A stretch of 33,420 nucleotides of DNA from Microcaldota archaeon (GCA_014727975.1 WJMK01000007.1:1-33420); one strand, 5' to 3'; numbered from the stretch's first letter, positions 16,277 through 23,283 are shown. Notes: generated by a model from the letters alone, not told the origin. Translations and numbers: made by a program.

Positions 16277-16280
16277 AGGA

Positions 16281-16736
16281 ATGGCAAAATTGCATTCTAA
16301 AAAGAAAGGAAAGTCAGGCTCAAACCCGCCAAAGAAGGAGGGCATGCCTGAATGGTCTTCCTATTCCAAGGAAGAGGTAGAGGAAACTATACGCAAGCTT
16401 GCGAGGGAAGGTGTCCCTCCCGCAAAAATCGGGCTTATTTTAAGGGACCAGTACAGCGTCCCCCTTGTAAGCCGCGTTCTTGGGATGAGCATGAACGAAT
16501 TCCTGAAGAAGGAGGACCTGCTCACCAAGTTCCCCGAGGACCTGCTCAGCCTTATTAAGAAAGCAGTCGGAATGAGGAACCACATCAAGGCAAACAAGGT
16601 GGATGTAAGCAACAAGGTAAAGCTTATCCATGTGGAATCCAAAATCCACAGGCTTTCCAAGTATTACCGCAAGACAGGGCGTGTGCCTGCAGGATGGAAG
16701 TATGACCCTGAGACCGCAGCGCTGCTCATAAAGTGA
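16281..16736 (+). CDS. rps15: 30S ribosomal protein S15 (uS15)
   Basis: A 151-residue archaeal/eukaryotic-type uS15, longer than bacterial S15 because of the N-terminal helical domain (PEWSSYSKEEVEETIRKLAREG). The S15 core is clear: LIKKAVGMRNHIKANKVDVSNKVKLIHVESKIHRLSKYYRKTGRVP. It binds the central domain of 16S rRNA early in 30S assembly. The first 20 residues are Lys-rich. The gene lies 4 bp after rdgB, with AGGTGAAGG overlapping the rdgB stop as its ribosome-binding site, and 10 bp before eS1. Confidence 0.96.
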   Translation: MAKLHSKKKGKSGSNPPKKEGMPEWSSYSKEEVEETIRKLAREGVPPAKIGLILRDQYSVPLVSRVLGMSMNEFLKKEDLLTKFPEDLLSLIKKAVGMRNHIKANKVDVSNKVKLIHVESKIHRLSKYYRKTGRVPAGWKYDPETAALLIK

Positions 16737-16746
16737 AGGTGTTCCT

Positions 16747-17343
16747 ATGGCTAAACCAAGAAAATCAAGAAAAACGTCCGAGAAGAAGAAGGCAAAGGAA
16801 TGGTATACAGTGCTTGCGCCCCAGGCATTCGACTCCAAGGAGCTTGGAGAGGCAATTGCTTCAGATGAGGGCAAGCTGGTGAACAGGGTCGTTCCGGTGA
16901 GCCTAATGGACATCACAGGAAAAATGTCACAGGCAAACATTTACACCACACTGGATTTCCGCATAAAGGACATCAAGGGAAAGACTGCATACACCGAGCT
17001 TATCGGGCACAGGCTCTCCCCAAGCTACATCCGCACCCTTGTGCGCAGGAGGAGGACCGTTCTCCATACTGTCAGGGACCTCCCCACAACTGATGACCGC
17101 ACAGTGCGCATAAAGCTGATAACGGTTACCAGGGAACGCATCAGCGAGACCATGAAAAAGAACCTCCGCGAGGCAATTGAGAAGGAGCTGAGCGAGGCAG
17201 CAGGGAAGTACGGTTACTATGAGCTGATGCAGGAAATCATCTACGGAAGGCTTTCGTCCAAGGTCTTCAACAGGCTCAGGCAGATTACCCCAATGAGCAA
17301 GGTTGAGTTCAGGAAAACCGAGCTTAAGGAGGCACTGGAGTAG
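16747..17343 (+). CDS. rps3ae: 30S ribosomal protein S3Ae (eS1)
   Basis: A 198-residue eS1, located at the platform of the small subunit near the mRNA exit. Diagnostic stretches are KEWYTVLAPQAFDSKELGE at the N-terminus, RVVPVSLMDITGKMSQANI, the arginine cluster RTLVRRRRTVLHTVRDL, and the C-terminal IIYGRLSSKVFNRLRQITPMSKVEFRKTEL. Length is close to that of archaeal S3Ae. AAGGTG lies 6-11 bases before the ATG at 16747. The creatininase-family gene follows 5 bp later, probably in the same transcript. Confidence 0.96.
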   Translation: MAKPRKSRKTSEKKKAKEWYTVLAPQAFDSKELGEAIASDEGKLVNRVVPVSLMDITGKMSQANIYTTLDFRIKDIKGKTAYTELIGHRLSPSYIRTLVRRRRTVLHTVRDLPTTDDRTVRIKLITVTRERISETMKKNLREAIEKELSEAAGKYGYYELMQEIIYGRLSSKVFNRLRQITPMSKVEFRKTELKEALE

Positions 17344-17348
17344 AGCAG

Positions 17349-18026
17349 ATGTACGCGGGCGACCTCAGCTGGGAAGAATTCCAAAATGCAAAGGGGAAGC
17401 CCGCAATCCTTGTTTTTGGGGCAATTGAGCCGCACGGAAAGCACCTCCCCCTGGATACCGATTCCATAATTCCCTGGGAGATTGCTACCCGCCTTGAGAA
17501 GAGGGCGGATGCGGTTCTTTTCCCCCCACTTAATTATGGATATGTATACACTCTTCGCAAGTATCCAGGTGCACTGAGCCTCACTTCCCGCACCCTGCAC
17601 ACGGTTGCAGAGGAAATTTTTTCTGAATTGTTCCGGGAGGGATTTACCCGCGTCCTTGTAATAATCGGCCACGGAGGGAACACCGGCCCGGTAAAATCCG
17701 CACTAAAAGAGCTTTCTGATGATTTTGATTTCCGCGCCGCGGTTGTGGAATGGTGGAAGCTCACTGAAGCTGAAGCAGGGCATGCGGATGAGGTAGAGGC
17801 TTCACTTGTGGTTGCAGCAGGGCATGAGCTGCGCGCCCAGCCCGTGCAGGAACCCCGCAAAGACTATATGGGCGCAGTTGTCCCCGCCCCTGATAATCTT
17901 TTCACATCTTCAGGATACATTGGAAAAGTAGGAGATATAAGCAAGGAGAAAGGGGAGAGGATTTATTCCGAAGTTGTGGGAAAACTGGAGAAACTGCTCC
18001 AGAATGATTTATTGCTTGAATTGTGA
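17349..18026 (+). CDS. Creatininase-family amidohydrolase (ArfB-like)
   Basis: A 225-residue metal-dependent amidohydrolase of the creatininase family. The metal-binding block is GAIEPHGKHLPLDTDSI (E27, H29, D36 and nearby), with a second histidine in IIGHGGN (H108) and an acidic block GHADEVEAS (144-152). In methanogens a family member (ArfB) deformylates an early intermediate of riboflavin and F420 synthesis; other members act on creatinine or mycofactocin-type substrates. The short length fits ArfB-like archaeal proteins, but sequence alone does not fix the substrate. It lies 5 bp after eS1 and ends just before the structured element at 18028. Confidence 0.8.
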   Translation: MYAGDLSWEEFQNAKGKPAILVFGAIEPHGKHLPLDTDSIIPWEIATRLEKRADAVLFPPLNYGYVYTLRKYPGALSLTSRTLHTVAEEIFSELFREGFTRVLVIIGHGGNTGPVKSALKELSDDFDFRAAVVEWWKLTEAEAGHADEVEASLVVAAGHELRAQPVQEPRKDYMGAVVPAPDNLFTSSGYIGKVGDISKEKGERIYSEVVGKLEKLLQNDLLLEL

Positions 18027-18027
18027 G

Positions 18028-18176
18028 TTGACACACCCTGTGGGCCGAAGCCCGATTCTTATTATGGTGTGTCGAACGGCTTCAAGGCGGAAGCCCTAAA
18101 AAAGGTATTGAACCAAGAGGATACAGATGATAAGGGTGCGCTCGCTTATGCTTCCGCGCACCCACAGAGTGTGTGG
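18028..18176 (+). ncRNA. Candidate structured RNA / leader element upstream of nac-mvk
   Basis: This intergenic stretch has four strong pairings read directly from the sequence. (1) GACACACC (18030-18037) with GGTGTGTC (18066-18073), 8 perfect pairs, extendable by a U-G and a U-A pair. (2) GGGC-CGAA-GCCC at 18042-18053. (3) GGCTTC (18078-18083) with GAAGCC (18090-18095). (4) GGGTGCGC (18134-18141) with GCGCACCC (18156-18163). An alternative long-range stem pairs 18031-18044 with 18161-18174, 13 of 14 positions, and excludes stems 1 and 2. That stem runs into the GTGG just before the nac start. It could be a cis-regulatory switch or a processed ncRNA. No known family (RNase P, SRP, H/ACA) fits on inspection. 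Confidence 0.55.
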
Positions 18177-18181
18177 TAACG

Positions 18182-18514
18182 ATGATGCCAAATATGGATC
18201 CAAAGCAGATGGCCCGGATGATGAAGCAGATGGGCATAAACACAGAAGAAGTTGCAGCAGAGCGCGTAATTATTGAAACTGCGGATGAGAAGATGGTTGT
18301 TGAGCCTGCCCAGGTTACTAAGATTTCAATGCAGGGCCAGACCTCTTTCCAGATTTCCGGCAACGTGCGCACCGAGCAGTCCCTCAAGGATGAGGACATA
18401 GAGCTGGTAATGGAAAAAGCAGGCTGCACCCGCGAGCAGGCAACAGAAGCCCTCACAAAATCCGGAGGAGACATTGCAGAGGCAATCATTTCTTTCCAGC
18501 AGGAGGAAGCCTGA
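18182..18514 (+). CDS. nac: Nascent polypeptide-associated complex protein (archaeal NAC)
   Basis: A 110-residue archaeal NAC, a homodimeric ribosome-associated chaperone near the peptide exit tunnel. The N-terminal MMPNMDPKQMARMMKQMGI is typical of archaeal NAC, the NAC beta-barrel domain covers about residues 25-70 (ERVIIETADEKMVVEPAQVTKI...FQISG), and a UBA domain forms the C-terminus (DEDIELVMEKAGCTREQATEAL). I prefer ATG 18182 (or 18185) to GTG 18173, because the GTGG at 18173-18176 then serves as ribosome-binding site. That site is part of the long-range stem of the upstream structured element. It overlaps the mevalonate kinase start by one base (TGATG). Confidence 0.93.
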   Translation: MMPNMDPKQMARMMKQMGINTEEVAAERVIIETADEKMVVEPAQVTKISMQGQTSFQISGNVRTEQSLKDEDIELVMEKAGCTREQATEALTKSGGDIAEAIISFQQEEA

Positions 18515-19386
18515 TGGGCGAAGGAGTCGGTTATGCAAAAACAATTCTTTTTGGCGAGCATTTTGTAGTGCAGGGCTCCCATGCAATCGGAGCTTCCCTT
18601 TCCAAGGAATTTTCGGTAAAAATCACGCCTTCTGAAAAGCTCAGCCTGAATATTGAAACAGGGCAGATAGTTCTTGATGCTTCCCGCGCCATCCTGGATT
18701 CATTCAGCCTTCCCGAGAACTATTTTATAGAAGCGGAAACAGGTATCCCCAGCGGGGCAGGAATGGGATGGAGCGCTGCATACTCTGTTGCGCTTGCGCG
18801 TGCAGCTGCCGCAGAAAAAGGCGCCCGGCTGGACTGGAAGGAGATTGCAAAGCACGCATATGAAGGGGAAAAGGTTTTCCACGGGAACCCCTCAGGAATA
18901 GACAATACCCTTGCCTCCCGGAAAGGCGCAATTCTTTTCAAGCGTGGAGAAGAGCCAATCCCCATCAATCTCAAGGTCCCGCTCAACCTTGTTATTGCAT
19001 ATACTGGGAAAACAGGCTACACAAAGGAGCTGGTCTCGGGCGTTGCTCGGGTAAAAGAGGAGAAGCCCGAAGCATTTGCAGATTTAATGAGAGAGGTTGA
19101 AGCGATTGTGGTGGAGGCCCGCACCTGCCTCCGTGAAGGCAATCTCGGGAGGCTCGGAGTTCTGATGGACAAGAACCAGGAGTGCCTGCGCCAGGTCGGG
19201 GTTTCTTCCCCGGAGCTGGAGGAGCTGATTTCAATGTTCAAGGATGAAGGTGCGCTGGGCGCAAAACTCACAGGCTCAGGAGGGGGCGGATGTGCAATTG
19301 CTTTGGTAAGGAGCAAGAACGATACCTCCGCAATTCTGCAGCGTATAGGTAATAAGTACCTAATTTTTGAGGCGCAAATTGGCTGA
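18514..19386 (+). CDS. mvk: Mevalonate kinase (GHMP family)
   Basis: A 290-residue GHMP kinase expected to phosphorylate mevalonate for isoprenoid membrane-lipid synthesis. The N-terminal GYAKTILFGEHFVVQGSHAIG is characteristic of mevalonate kinases. The phosphate-binding loop reads GIPSGAGMGWSAAYSVAL, GNPSGIDN (124-131) supplies the catalytic Asp (D130), and GAKLTGSGGGGCAIAL is the C-terminal motif 3. One oddity: the first serine of the usual GSSAA loop is a tryptophan (W86), while the second serine is kept. The gene overlaps the nac stop by one base and ends at a hairpin plus T-run. Another GHMP kinase acting on a related substrate cannot be excluded. Confidence 0.88.
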   Translation: MGEGVGYAKTILFGEHFVVQGSHAIGASLSKEFSVKITPSEKLSLNIETGQIVLDASRAILDSFSLPENYFIEAETGIPSGAGMGWSAAYSVALARAAAAEKGARLDWKEIAKHAYEGEKVFHGNPSGIDNTLASRKGAILFKRGEEPIPINLKVPLNLVIAYTGKTGYTKELVSGVARVKEEKPEAFADLMREVEAIVVEARTCLREGNLGRLGVLMDKNQECLRQVGVSSPELEELISMFKDEGALGAKLTGSGGGGCAIALVRSKNDTSAILQRIGNKYLIFEAQIG

Positions 19387-19399
19387 GTTCCCTGTATCC

Positions 19400-19448
19400 T
19401 GTTCTTTCACACAGAACAACACATAAACCCCCTTAAAATTTTTTTCTC
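19400..19448 (+). terminator. Hairpin and T-rich tract after mevalonate kinase
   Basis: TGTTCT (19400-19405) pairs with AGAACA (19413-19418) around a 7-base loop. About 20 bp downstream a run reading AATTTTTTTCTC follows (to about 19448). Archaeal termination depends mainly on T-runs, so the T-tract is the likely terminator and the hairpin may stabilise the 3' end. Part of the A/T tract also looks like the TATA box of the next gene. Confidence 0.4.
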
Positions 19449-19463
19449 AATATATTCCTTTGC

Positions 19464-20036
19464 ATGAATAAGGCTTTTGTTATACAGGCAGCTTCAGCCA
19501 GAGATGTTCCAAGGAAGATGGTGGAGCCAAATGCAAGGACCAGGGTAATTCCCCAGTTCCCCAAAACAATACGCGGGCTTGTTGAGGCACGCACCGCGCT
19601 TGATTCAGTGGATGTCCTTTCCCCGAAGCATTCCCCATTCAGGGAAGCAGTTTACGGCTACAATGCGGGGAGGCGCGAAATGGCCAGGAAACTGGCAATC
19701 TCTGTACATCTTGAAGCCCTAAAAAAGGGAGATATGGATTCTGCAGAAAGGATTGCAAAAAAGTTTGGCCTTAGTCCAGAAGATGTTGATGCCAATTTTG
19801 AATGCCTTTCTGAAAAGGAGCTTTGCAGGCTCCAGAAAACAGGCCCATTCCAGGATGGGCACCCGAAAGCAAGGTTCATTGAAGATGAGATACGCGAGGA
19901 AACACCTGAAATACAGCAAACAATAGACAGGCTCCTGGAAAAAAGGCTGATTGTCTTCGTTGAGGGGGGCGCAGACCGGCTTGCCGCCTTTAGTGAATAC
20001 TGCCATGTGCTTGTGGAAAACATCCTGTATAGGTAG
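19464..20036 (+). CDS. Uncharacterised helical protein, possible relative of the 10434 orphan
   Basis: I do not recognise this 190-residue protein. It is mostly helical and soluble, without a signal peptide. Its segment ALKKGDMDSAERIAKKFGLS resembles a segment of the 399-residue orphan at 10434 (VEKGDVFRARKLAGKFAIPE). The C-terminal part ends DRLAAFSEYCHVLVENILYR. ATG 19464 lies about 27 bp from the centre of a TTAAAATTTT box, implying a leaderless, separately transcribed gene. It converges on endonuclease III with a 2-bp gap. Confidence 0.7.
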   Translation: MNKAFVIQAASARDVPRKMVEPNARTRVIPQFPKTIRGLVEARTALDSVDVLSPKHSPFREAVYGYNAGRREMARKLAISVHLEALKKGDMDSAERIAKKFGLSPEDVDANFECLSEKELCRLQKTGPFQDGHPKARFIEDEIREETPEIQQTIDRLLEKRLIVFVEGGADRLAAFSEYCHVLVENILYR

Positions 20037-20038
20037 CG

Positions 20039-20683
20039 CTAGCTTGTTTTAGGAAGCCCCACCCTTTTGCAGAATTCTCTTACCTTGCACTCTTTGCATT
20101 TTGGGTTGCGCGGAAGGCACACGGTCTGCCCGTACCCGACCATTGCCCTGTTGCATTTGCGCACCAGGTTTTCCGGAAGGATTTCCAGCAGTTTTTTTTC
20201 CGTATCCAGCGGCTTCTTAGTCTTTACCCAGCCCAGCCTATTCGCAATCCTGTGCACATGCACATCCACAGCAAGCGTGGCCTTCCCGAATTCCCTGTTC
20301 AGGATTATGTTTGCGGTTTTCCTTCCCACGCCAGGGAGACTCATGAGCCCCTCCCGCGTACCCGGCACCTCTCCCCCAAAATCCTCCACAATCATCCTGC
20401 TCATCCCAAGGAGCTTCTTTGTTTTTGCCTTGTAGAATCCAATTGAGTAAACCAGATTCTGTAGCTTTTTTCCCCCTAGCGCAGCAACCGCCCCGGGCGT
20501 ATCCGCCACCGCAAACAGCCTCTTGCACACTTTGTAGGTATTCTCGTCCTTTGCGCGCGCGGAGAGCACCGTAAAAACCAGTGCCCTGTAAGGAGTAGTA
20601 AGGATATCGTCTTTCCTGAATACGAATGCGCCCTTCTTTTTTCCCTCCTTCCACATGTTATCCAGAACTTCAGCATATTCCAT
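20039..20683 (-). CDS. nth: Endonuclease III (DNA glycosylase/AP lyase)
   Basis: A 214-residue HhH-GPD glycosylase for oxidised pyrimidines in base-excision repair. The helix-hairpin-helix is LPGVGRKTANIIL, containing catalytic Lys K122, and the catalytic Asp is D140 in AVDVHVHRIANRLGW. The C-terminal iron-sulphur loop has the exact C-x6-C-x2-C-x5-C spacing (C189, C196, C199, C205). Length matches bacterial and archaeal Nth. ATG 20683 lies about 26 bp from the centre of a TTTTTTTATTTTCC tract on the minus strand, fitting a leaderless start. Confidence 0.96.
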   Translation of the reverse strand: MEYAEVLDNMWKEGKKKGAFVFRKDDILTTPYRALVFTVLSARAKDENTYKVCKRLFAVADTPGAVAALGGKKLQNLVYSIGFYKAKTKKLLGMSRMIVEDFGGEVPGTREGLMSLPGVGRKTANIILNREFGKATLAVDVHVHRIANRLGWVKTKKPLDTEKKLLEILPENLVRKCNRAMVGYGQTVCLPRNPKCKECKVREFCKRVGLPKTS

Positions 20684-20724
20684 AGAGCAGGAATAGGAAA
20701 GGAAAATAAAAAAAGGGAGTTGGC

Positions 20725-21102
20725 CTACTCCTGGCCAGCCTCGTGTATTGCCTTAAGGGCCACAACAGCTGCAGCAGGAGCGGCGAATGCGGTAAGGTAG
20801 TAGAGAACCCATCTTATCTGGTCTCCCACCATGGGGATCAGGTAAGTGAGGTTGCTCAGGCTAACCGCACAGAACAGGAATGTCAGTGATGCGAGAAGGA
20901 ACTTCTCAAGCTCGTGGTCCTGCACATTCAGCAGGCCTACGATAACACCCAGGGCCGCCAGGAAGCTGATGGAAGTGGCTTCAGGAATCAGGGCAAATCC
21001 GGCGAATATGGCTACCAGCACACCAAGGAAGTATGCATAAGGGCCAACATCACCATGCCACTTCTTCATGTGCTTTTCAGCCTTCTTCATTTTCTTTTGC
21101 AC
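20725..21102 (-). CDS. Uncharacterised four-helix membrane protein
   Basis: A 125-residue protein with a Lys-rich cytoplasmic N-terminus and about four hydrophobic segments: YAYFLGVLVAIFAGFAL, SFLAALGVIVGLLNV, FLLASLTFLFCAVSL and VLYYLTAFAAPAAAVVAL. I do not recognise a named family. The GTG start at 21102 is supported by AGGTGG at 21112-21117 (six bases upstream) and a TTTATAAA box near 21140; ATG 21090 is the alternative. The gene has its own promoter, and nth has a separate one. Confidence 0.75.
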   Translation of the reverse strand: MQKKMKKAEKHMKKWHGDVGPYAYFLGVLVAIFAGFALIPEATSISFLAALGVIVGLLNVQDHELEKFLLASLTFLFCAVSLSNLTYLIPMVGDQIRWVLYYLTAFAAPAAAVVALKAIHEAGQE

Positions 21103-21201
21103 TTTAATCCACCTGAAGCTCTTAATTTCACAAACTTTATAAATATTCCTTAAAATCCCAGAAGTAATGCGCCTGCAAGAAAAGAAAAAGAAGAAAAGGG
21201 A

Positions 21202-21687
21202 TTAACCCTTTTTCTTTGGATGGGCCCTTCCTGCAGAGCGCTCCTTGGCCTTTACCATGATAATCCTGTCTGCAGTATTCTTCAGCGCAACGCTGAACCC
21301 GGGCTCCACACCGACTATCATGGTCTGTTTCCCGTGCTCCTTTACTTTGTTGAGCACAGGGATGAAATCGGTGTCCCTGGACATAATTGCAACAACATCC
21401 ACATCCGGGTTCACAACCTGCTCGGTTGCCTCAACTGCAAGGGTTACGTCCACATCGCCCGTAGTGATTTTGGGCTCAAAACCCTGGTTCACCATCGCCT
21501 CAATCAATTTGTCCGAGGCATACTGGTCCAGGTAAATCTTTGCGAACCGTATGTTTCCGTATTCGGATACCTTGCGCTTCACTTCCCGCAAATCCACGGA
21601 AAGCTGCTTGCGGATGACGTTCGGGCCGTCCACAAAAAGGGCTATCTGGGGTGTTTTTTTTCCTAAAATATTTCCAAAAATTCCCAT
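21202..21687 (-). CDS. NYN-domain (PIN-like) putative ribonuclease
   Basis: A 161-residue protein with a NYN/LabA-like fold, a PIN-related domain often associated with metal-dependent RNA cleavage. Acidic positions expected for the active site are visible: FVDGPNV (D20), TTGDVDVTLAVEA (D78, D80) and MSRDTDFIPVL (D105, D107). A Lys/Arg-rich tail ends the protein. The start is ATG 21687, preceded by GTGG at 21697-21694. It follows tatD by 30 bp on the same strand, so two putative nucleases may be co-transcribed. RNA substrate and biological role are unknown. Confidence 0.87.
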   Translation of the reverse strand: MGIFGNILGKKTPQIALFVDGPNVIRKQLSVDLREVKRKVSEYGNIRFAKIYLDQYASDKLIEAMVNQGFEPKITTGDVDVTLAVEATEQVVNPDVDVVAIMSRDTDFIPVLNKVKEHGKQTMIVGVEPGFSVALKNTADRIIMVKAKERSAGRAHPKKKG

Positions 21688-21717
21688 TTAACCACTTCAA
21701 AACTTGGTGCAGTTCCT

Positions 21718-22443
21718 TCACAAGTGAAAGTTAAAAAAGCTTGCGGCATTCTTTGCAGTAATCTCCCCTACCTCTTTCCCCGGAATCCCTGTAACCTCAG
21801 AAATGTACTCAATTGCATGCAGCACCCCGTCCACATTCCTCGTCACGTATGGCGCATCGGTTTCCACAACCATTTTTTCCAGCGGAATCTCTCCAATAAT
21901 CTTTTTCCTGTTCTTTGAGTGCAGGCCAATTATGGAAACGATGCCTCCCATGTCCACTGCCCGCTTCGCCTCGTCCAGCCGGCCTGCAAAAAAATGCATC
22001 ATGAATTTGCCCTTCCATCCCTCATCCTCAAGCACGTCCAGGCATTCGGATTCCGCCTTCCTTGAGTGGATTACCAGGGGCAGCTTCAGGCTCTGCGCAA
22101 GCAGTACCATCTCCCTGAACACTTCTTCTTCCAGCGCAAAATCCGCTTCGGTCTTTCCCCAGTGGAAATCCAGCCCCACTTCGCCCACTGCATTCGGAGC
22201 ACTGTCCGCAATAAACTGCATCCATTCCCCAAGGTTTTCCTTTCCCTCCTTGAGGGCAGTCTGCGGCGCAATCCCAAGGGAAAACGGCACCTCCAGCTTT
22301 TTTGCAATTTCCGCATTCTTTTTGTTGGAGCCGTGAGAATAGCCCGCAGTGCAGGGAACAATTCCATGCGGGAGCTCTTCCAGCTGCTTCCCTGAAAAAG
22401 AGTCAAGGTGGCAGTGCGCGTCGACCAAAATTCCATGCGCCAT
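21718..22443 (-). CDS. tatD: TatD-family metal-dependent hydrolase (putative DNase)
   Basis: A 241-residue TIM-barrel hydrolase of the TatD family; members are 3'-5' exonucleases acting on DNA. Metal ligands are visible in order: DAHCHLD (H10, H12), GEVGLDFHW (Glu), VIHSRK (His), MMHFFAG (His) and ETDAPYV (Asp). ATG 22443 (MAHGILVDAHCHLD) is preferred to TTG 22449, which falls within the GGTTGA ribosome-binding region. A CTTTTTAAAG tract and a TTTTATAAC box lie in the shared divergent region with aIF5A. Confidence 0.92.
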   Translation of the reverse strand: MAHGILVDAHCHLDSFSGKQLEELPHGIVPCTAGYSHGSNKKNAEIAKKLEVPFSLGIAPQTALKEGKENLGEWMQFIADSAPNAVGEVGLDFHWGKTEADFALEEEVFREMVLLAQSLKLPLVIHSRKAESECLDVLEDEGWKGKFMMHFFAGRLDEAKRAVDMGGIVSIIGLHSKNRKKIIGEIPLEKMVVETDAPYVTRNVDGVLHAIEYISEVTGIPGKEVGEITAKNAASFFNFHL

Positions 22444-22501
22444 GTTCAACCTTTAAAAAGAGTAATGTTATAAAACGTATAGAGTTTTCTTCGGTGAATT
22501 T
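22444..22501. promoter_or_regulatory. Divergent promoter between tatD and aif5A
   Basis: TTATAAAA at 22468-22475 on the plus strand is centred about 30 bp before the aIF5A ATG at 22502, and GGTGA at 22493-22497 is five bases before that ATG. On the minus strand the same AT-rich core reads TTTTATAAC, with CTTTTTAAAGG closer to tatD. Because one TATA core may serve both directions, expression of the two genes may be linked. Confidence 0.5.
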
Positions 22502-22894
22502 ATGAGCGAGAAAATATTTGCATCAGCCAAAGACCTTAAAGTAGGCAAATACGTACTTATAGAGGATATGCCCTGCAGGGTAGTAAGCATGGACAAGTCC
22601 AAGCCCGGAAAGCACGGGGCAGCAAAGCTCCGCATAGTTGCAGTGGACATATTCACGGGGCAGAAAAGGAACCTCCTCACCAATACCGGAGCTGATGTCG
22701 AAGTGCCCATAATCGAGAGGAAGAACGCGCAGGTACTCTCTGTATCAGGCACCAGCGCGCAGGTTATGGACCCGCAGAGCTACGAAACATTTGAAATTAC
22801 AATACCTGAGGAACTCCAGGGAGAAATCAACGCAGGAGACGAAGTCGAGATGATGGAAGCCATGGGAAAGAAGGCAATCCTCAGGAAAAGGTGA
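22502..22894 (+). CDS. aif5A: Translation initiation factor aIF5A
   Basis: A 130-residue factor (EF-P homologue) that helps ribosomes through difficult peptide bonds such as polyproline. The hypusine/deoxyhypusine site is conserved as SKPGKHGAAK, with K37 the modified lysine. The N-terminal KDLKVGKYVLIEDMPCRVV and the C-terminal OB fold (AQVMDPQSYETFEITIPEEL) are typical. The TGA stop overlaps the GGTGA ribosome-binding site of eS24, so translation of the two is coupled. The deoxyhypusine synthase gene is not in the window. Confidence 0.97.
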   Translation: MSEKIFASAKDLKVGKYVLIEDMPCRVVSMDKSKPGKHGAAKLRIVAVDIFTGQKRNLLTNTGADVEVPIIERKNAQVLSVSGTSAQVMDPQSYETFEITIPEELQGEINAGDEVEMMEAMGKKAILRKR

Positions 22895-22899
22895 AACTA

Positions 22900-23274
22900 A
22901 TGGATTTTGAAATCAAGGAAAAGAAGGACAATAATCTTCTGGAAAGGACTGAAGTTGATGCACTGCTGTCATTTGAGGGGCCCACTCCCCCTGTCCCGGA
23001 AATGCGGCAAACTGTTGTGCAGAAGCTTGGGTGCAACCCTGACCTTATGGTGATAAGGAAGGTTGAGCCGGGTTTTGGCGAGCAGAGTGTAAAGCTCAGG
23101 GTACATATCTACAAATCCCCTGCCCAGCTTAAGAAAATAGAGGAGAAATTCGTTCTCAAGAGGAACAAGCTTGGCGAGGAAAAGAAAGAAGAGCCTCCAA
23201 AAGAAGAGAAGACAGAAGAGAAGCCTGCAGAAGAGAAAAAAGAAGAGAAGGCTGAAGAAAAGAAGGAGGAGTAG
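22900..23274 (+). CDS. rps24e: 30S ribosomal protein S24e (eS24) with charged tail
   Basis: A 124-residue eS24. The core covers about residues 1-90: FEIKEKKDNNLLERTEVDALLSFEGPTPP, then LMVIRKVEPGFGEQSVKLRVHIYKS. The final 40 residues are an unusual Lys/Glu repeat (PAEEKKEEKAEEKKEE), similar to the tail of the first partial ORF. ATG 22900 is chosen over GTG 22891, because GGTGA at 22890-22894 fits as ribosome-binding site overlapping the aIF5A stop. eS31 follows 9 bp later. Confidence 0.94.
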   Translation: MDFEIKEKKDNNLLERTEVDALLSFEGPTPPVPEMRQTVVQKLGCNPDLMVIRKVEPGFGEQSVKLRVHIYKSPAQLKKIEEKFVLKRNKLGEEKKEEPPKEEKTEEKPAEEKKEEKAEEKKEE

Positions 23275-23283
23275 GTGCTTTAG

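Noticed and set aside
18028-18176. Structured element as RNase P RNA, SRP RNA or an H/ACA guide RNA
   Set aside because: The RNase P conserved blocks and the SRP domain IV GGAAG/AGCAG pattern are not seen. The hairpin before the ACA at 18164-18166 lacks a two-sided pseudouridylation pocket. It is left as an unassigned element.
18173-18181. GTG 18173 as nac start
   Set aside because: The GTGG there is better explained as the ribosome-binding site for ATG 18182, which gives the usual archaeal NAC N-terminus.
20039-20683. Endonuclease III call versus the related MutY
   Set aside because: The lysine in the HhH motif (GVGRKTA), the short length and the absence of a C-terminal MutT-like domain favour Nth.
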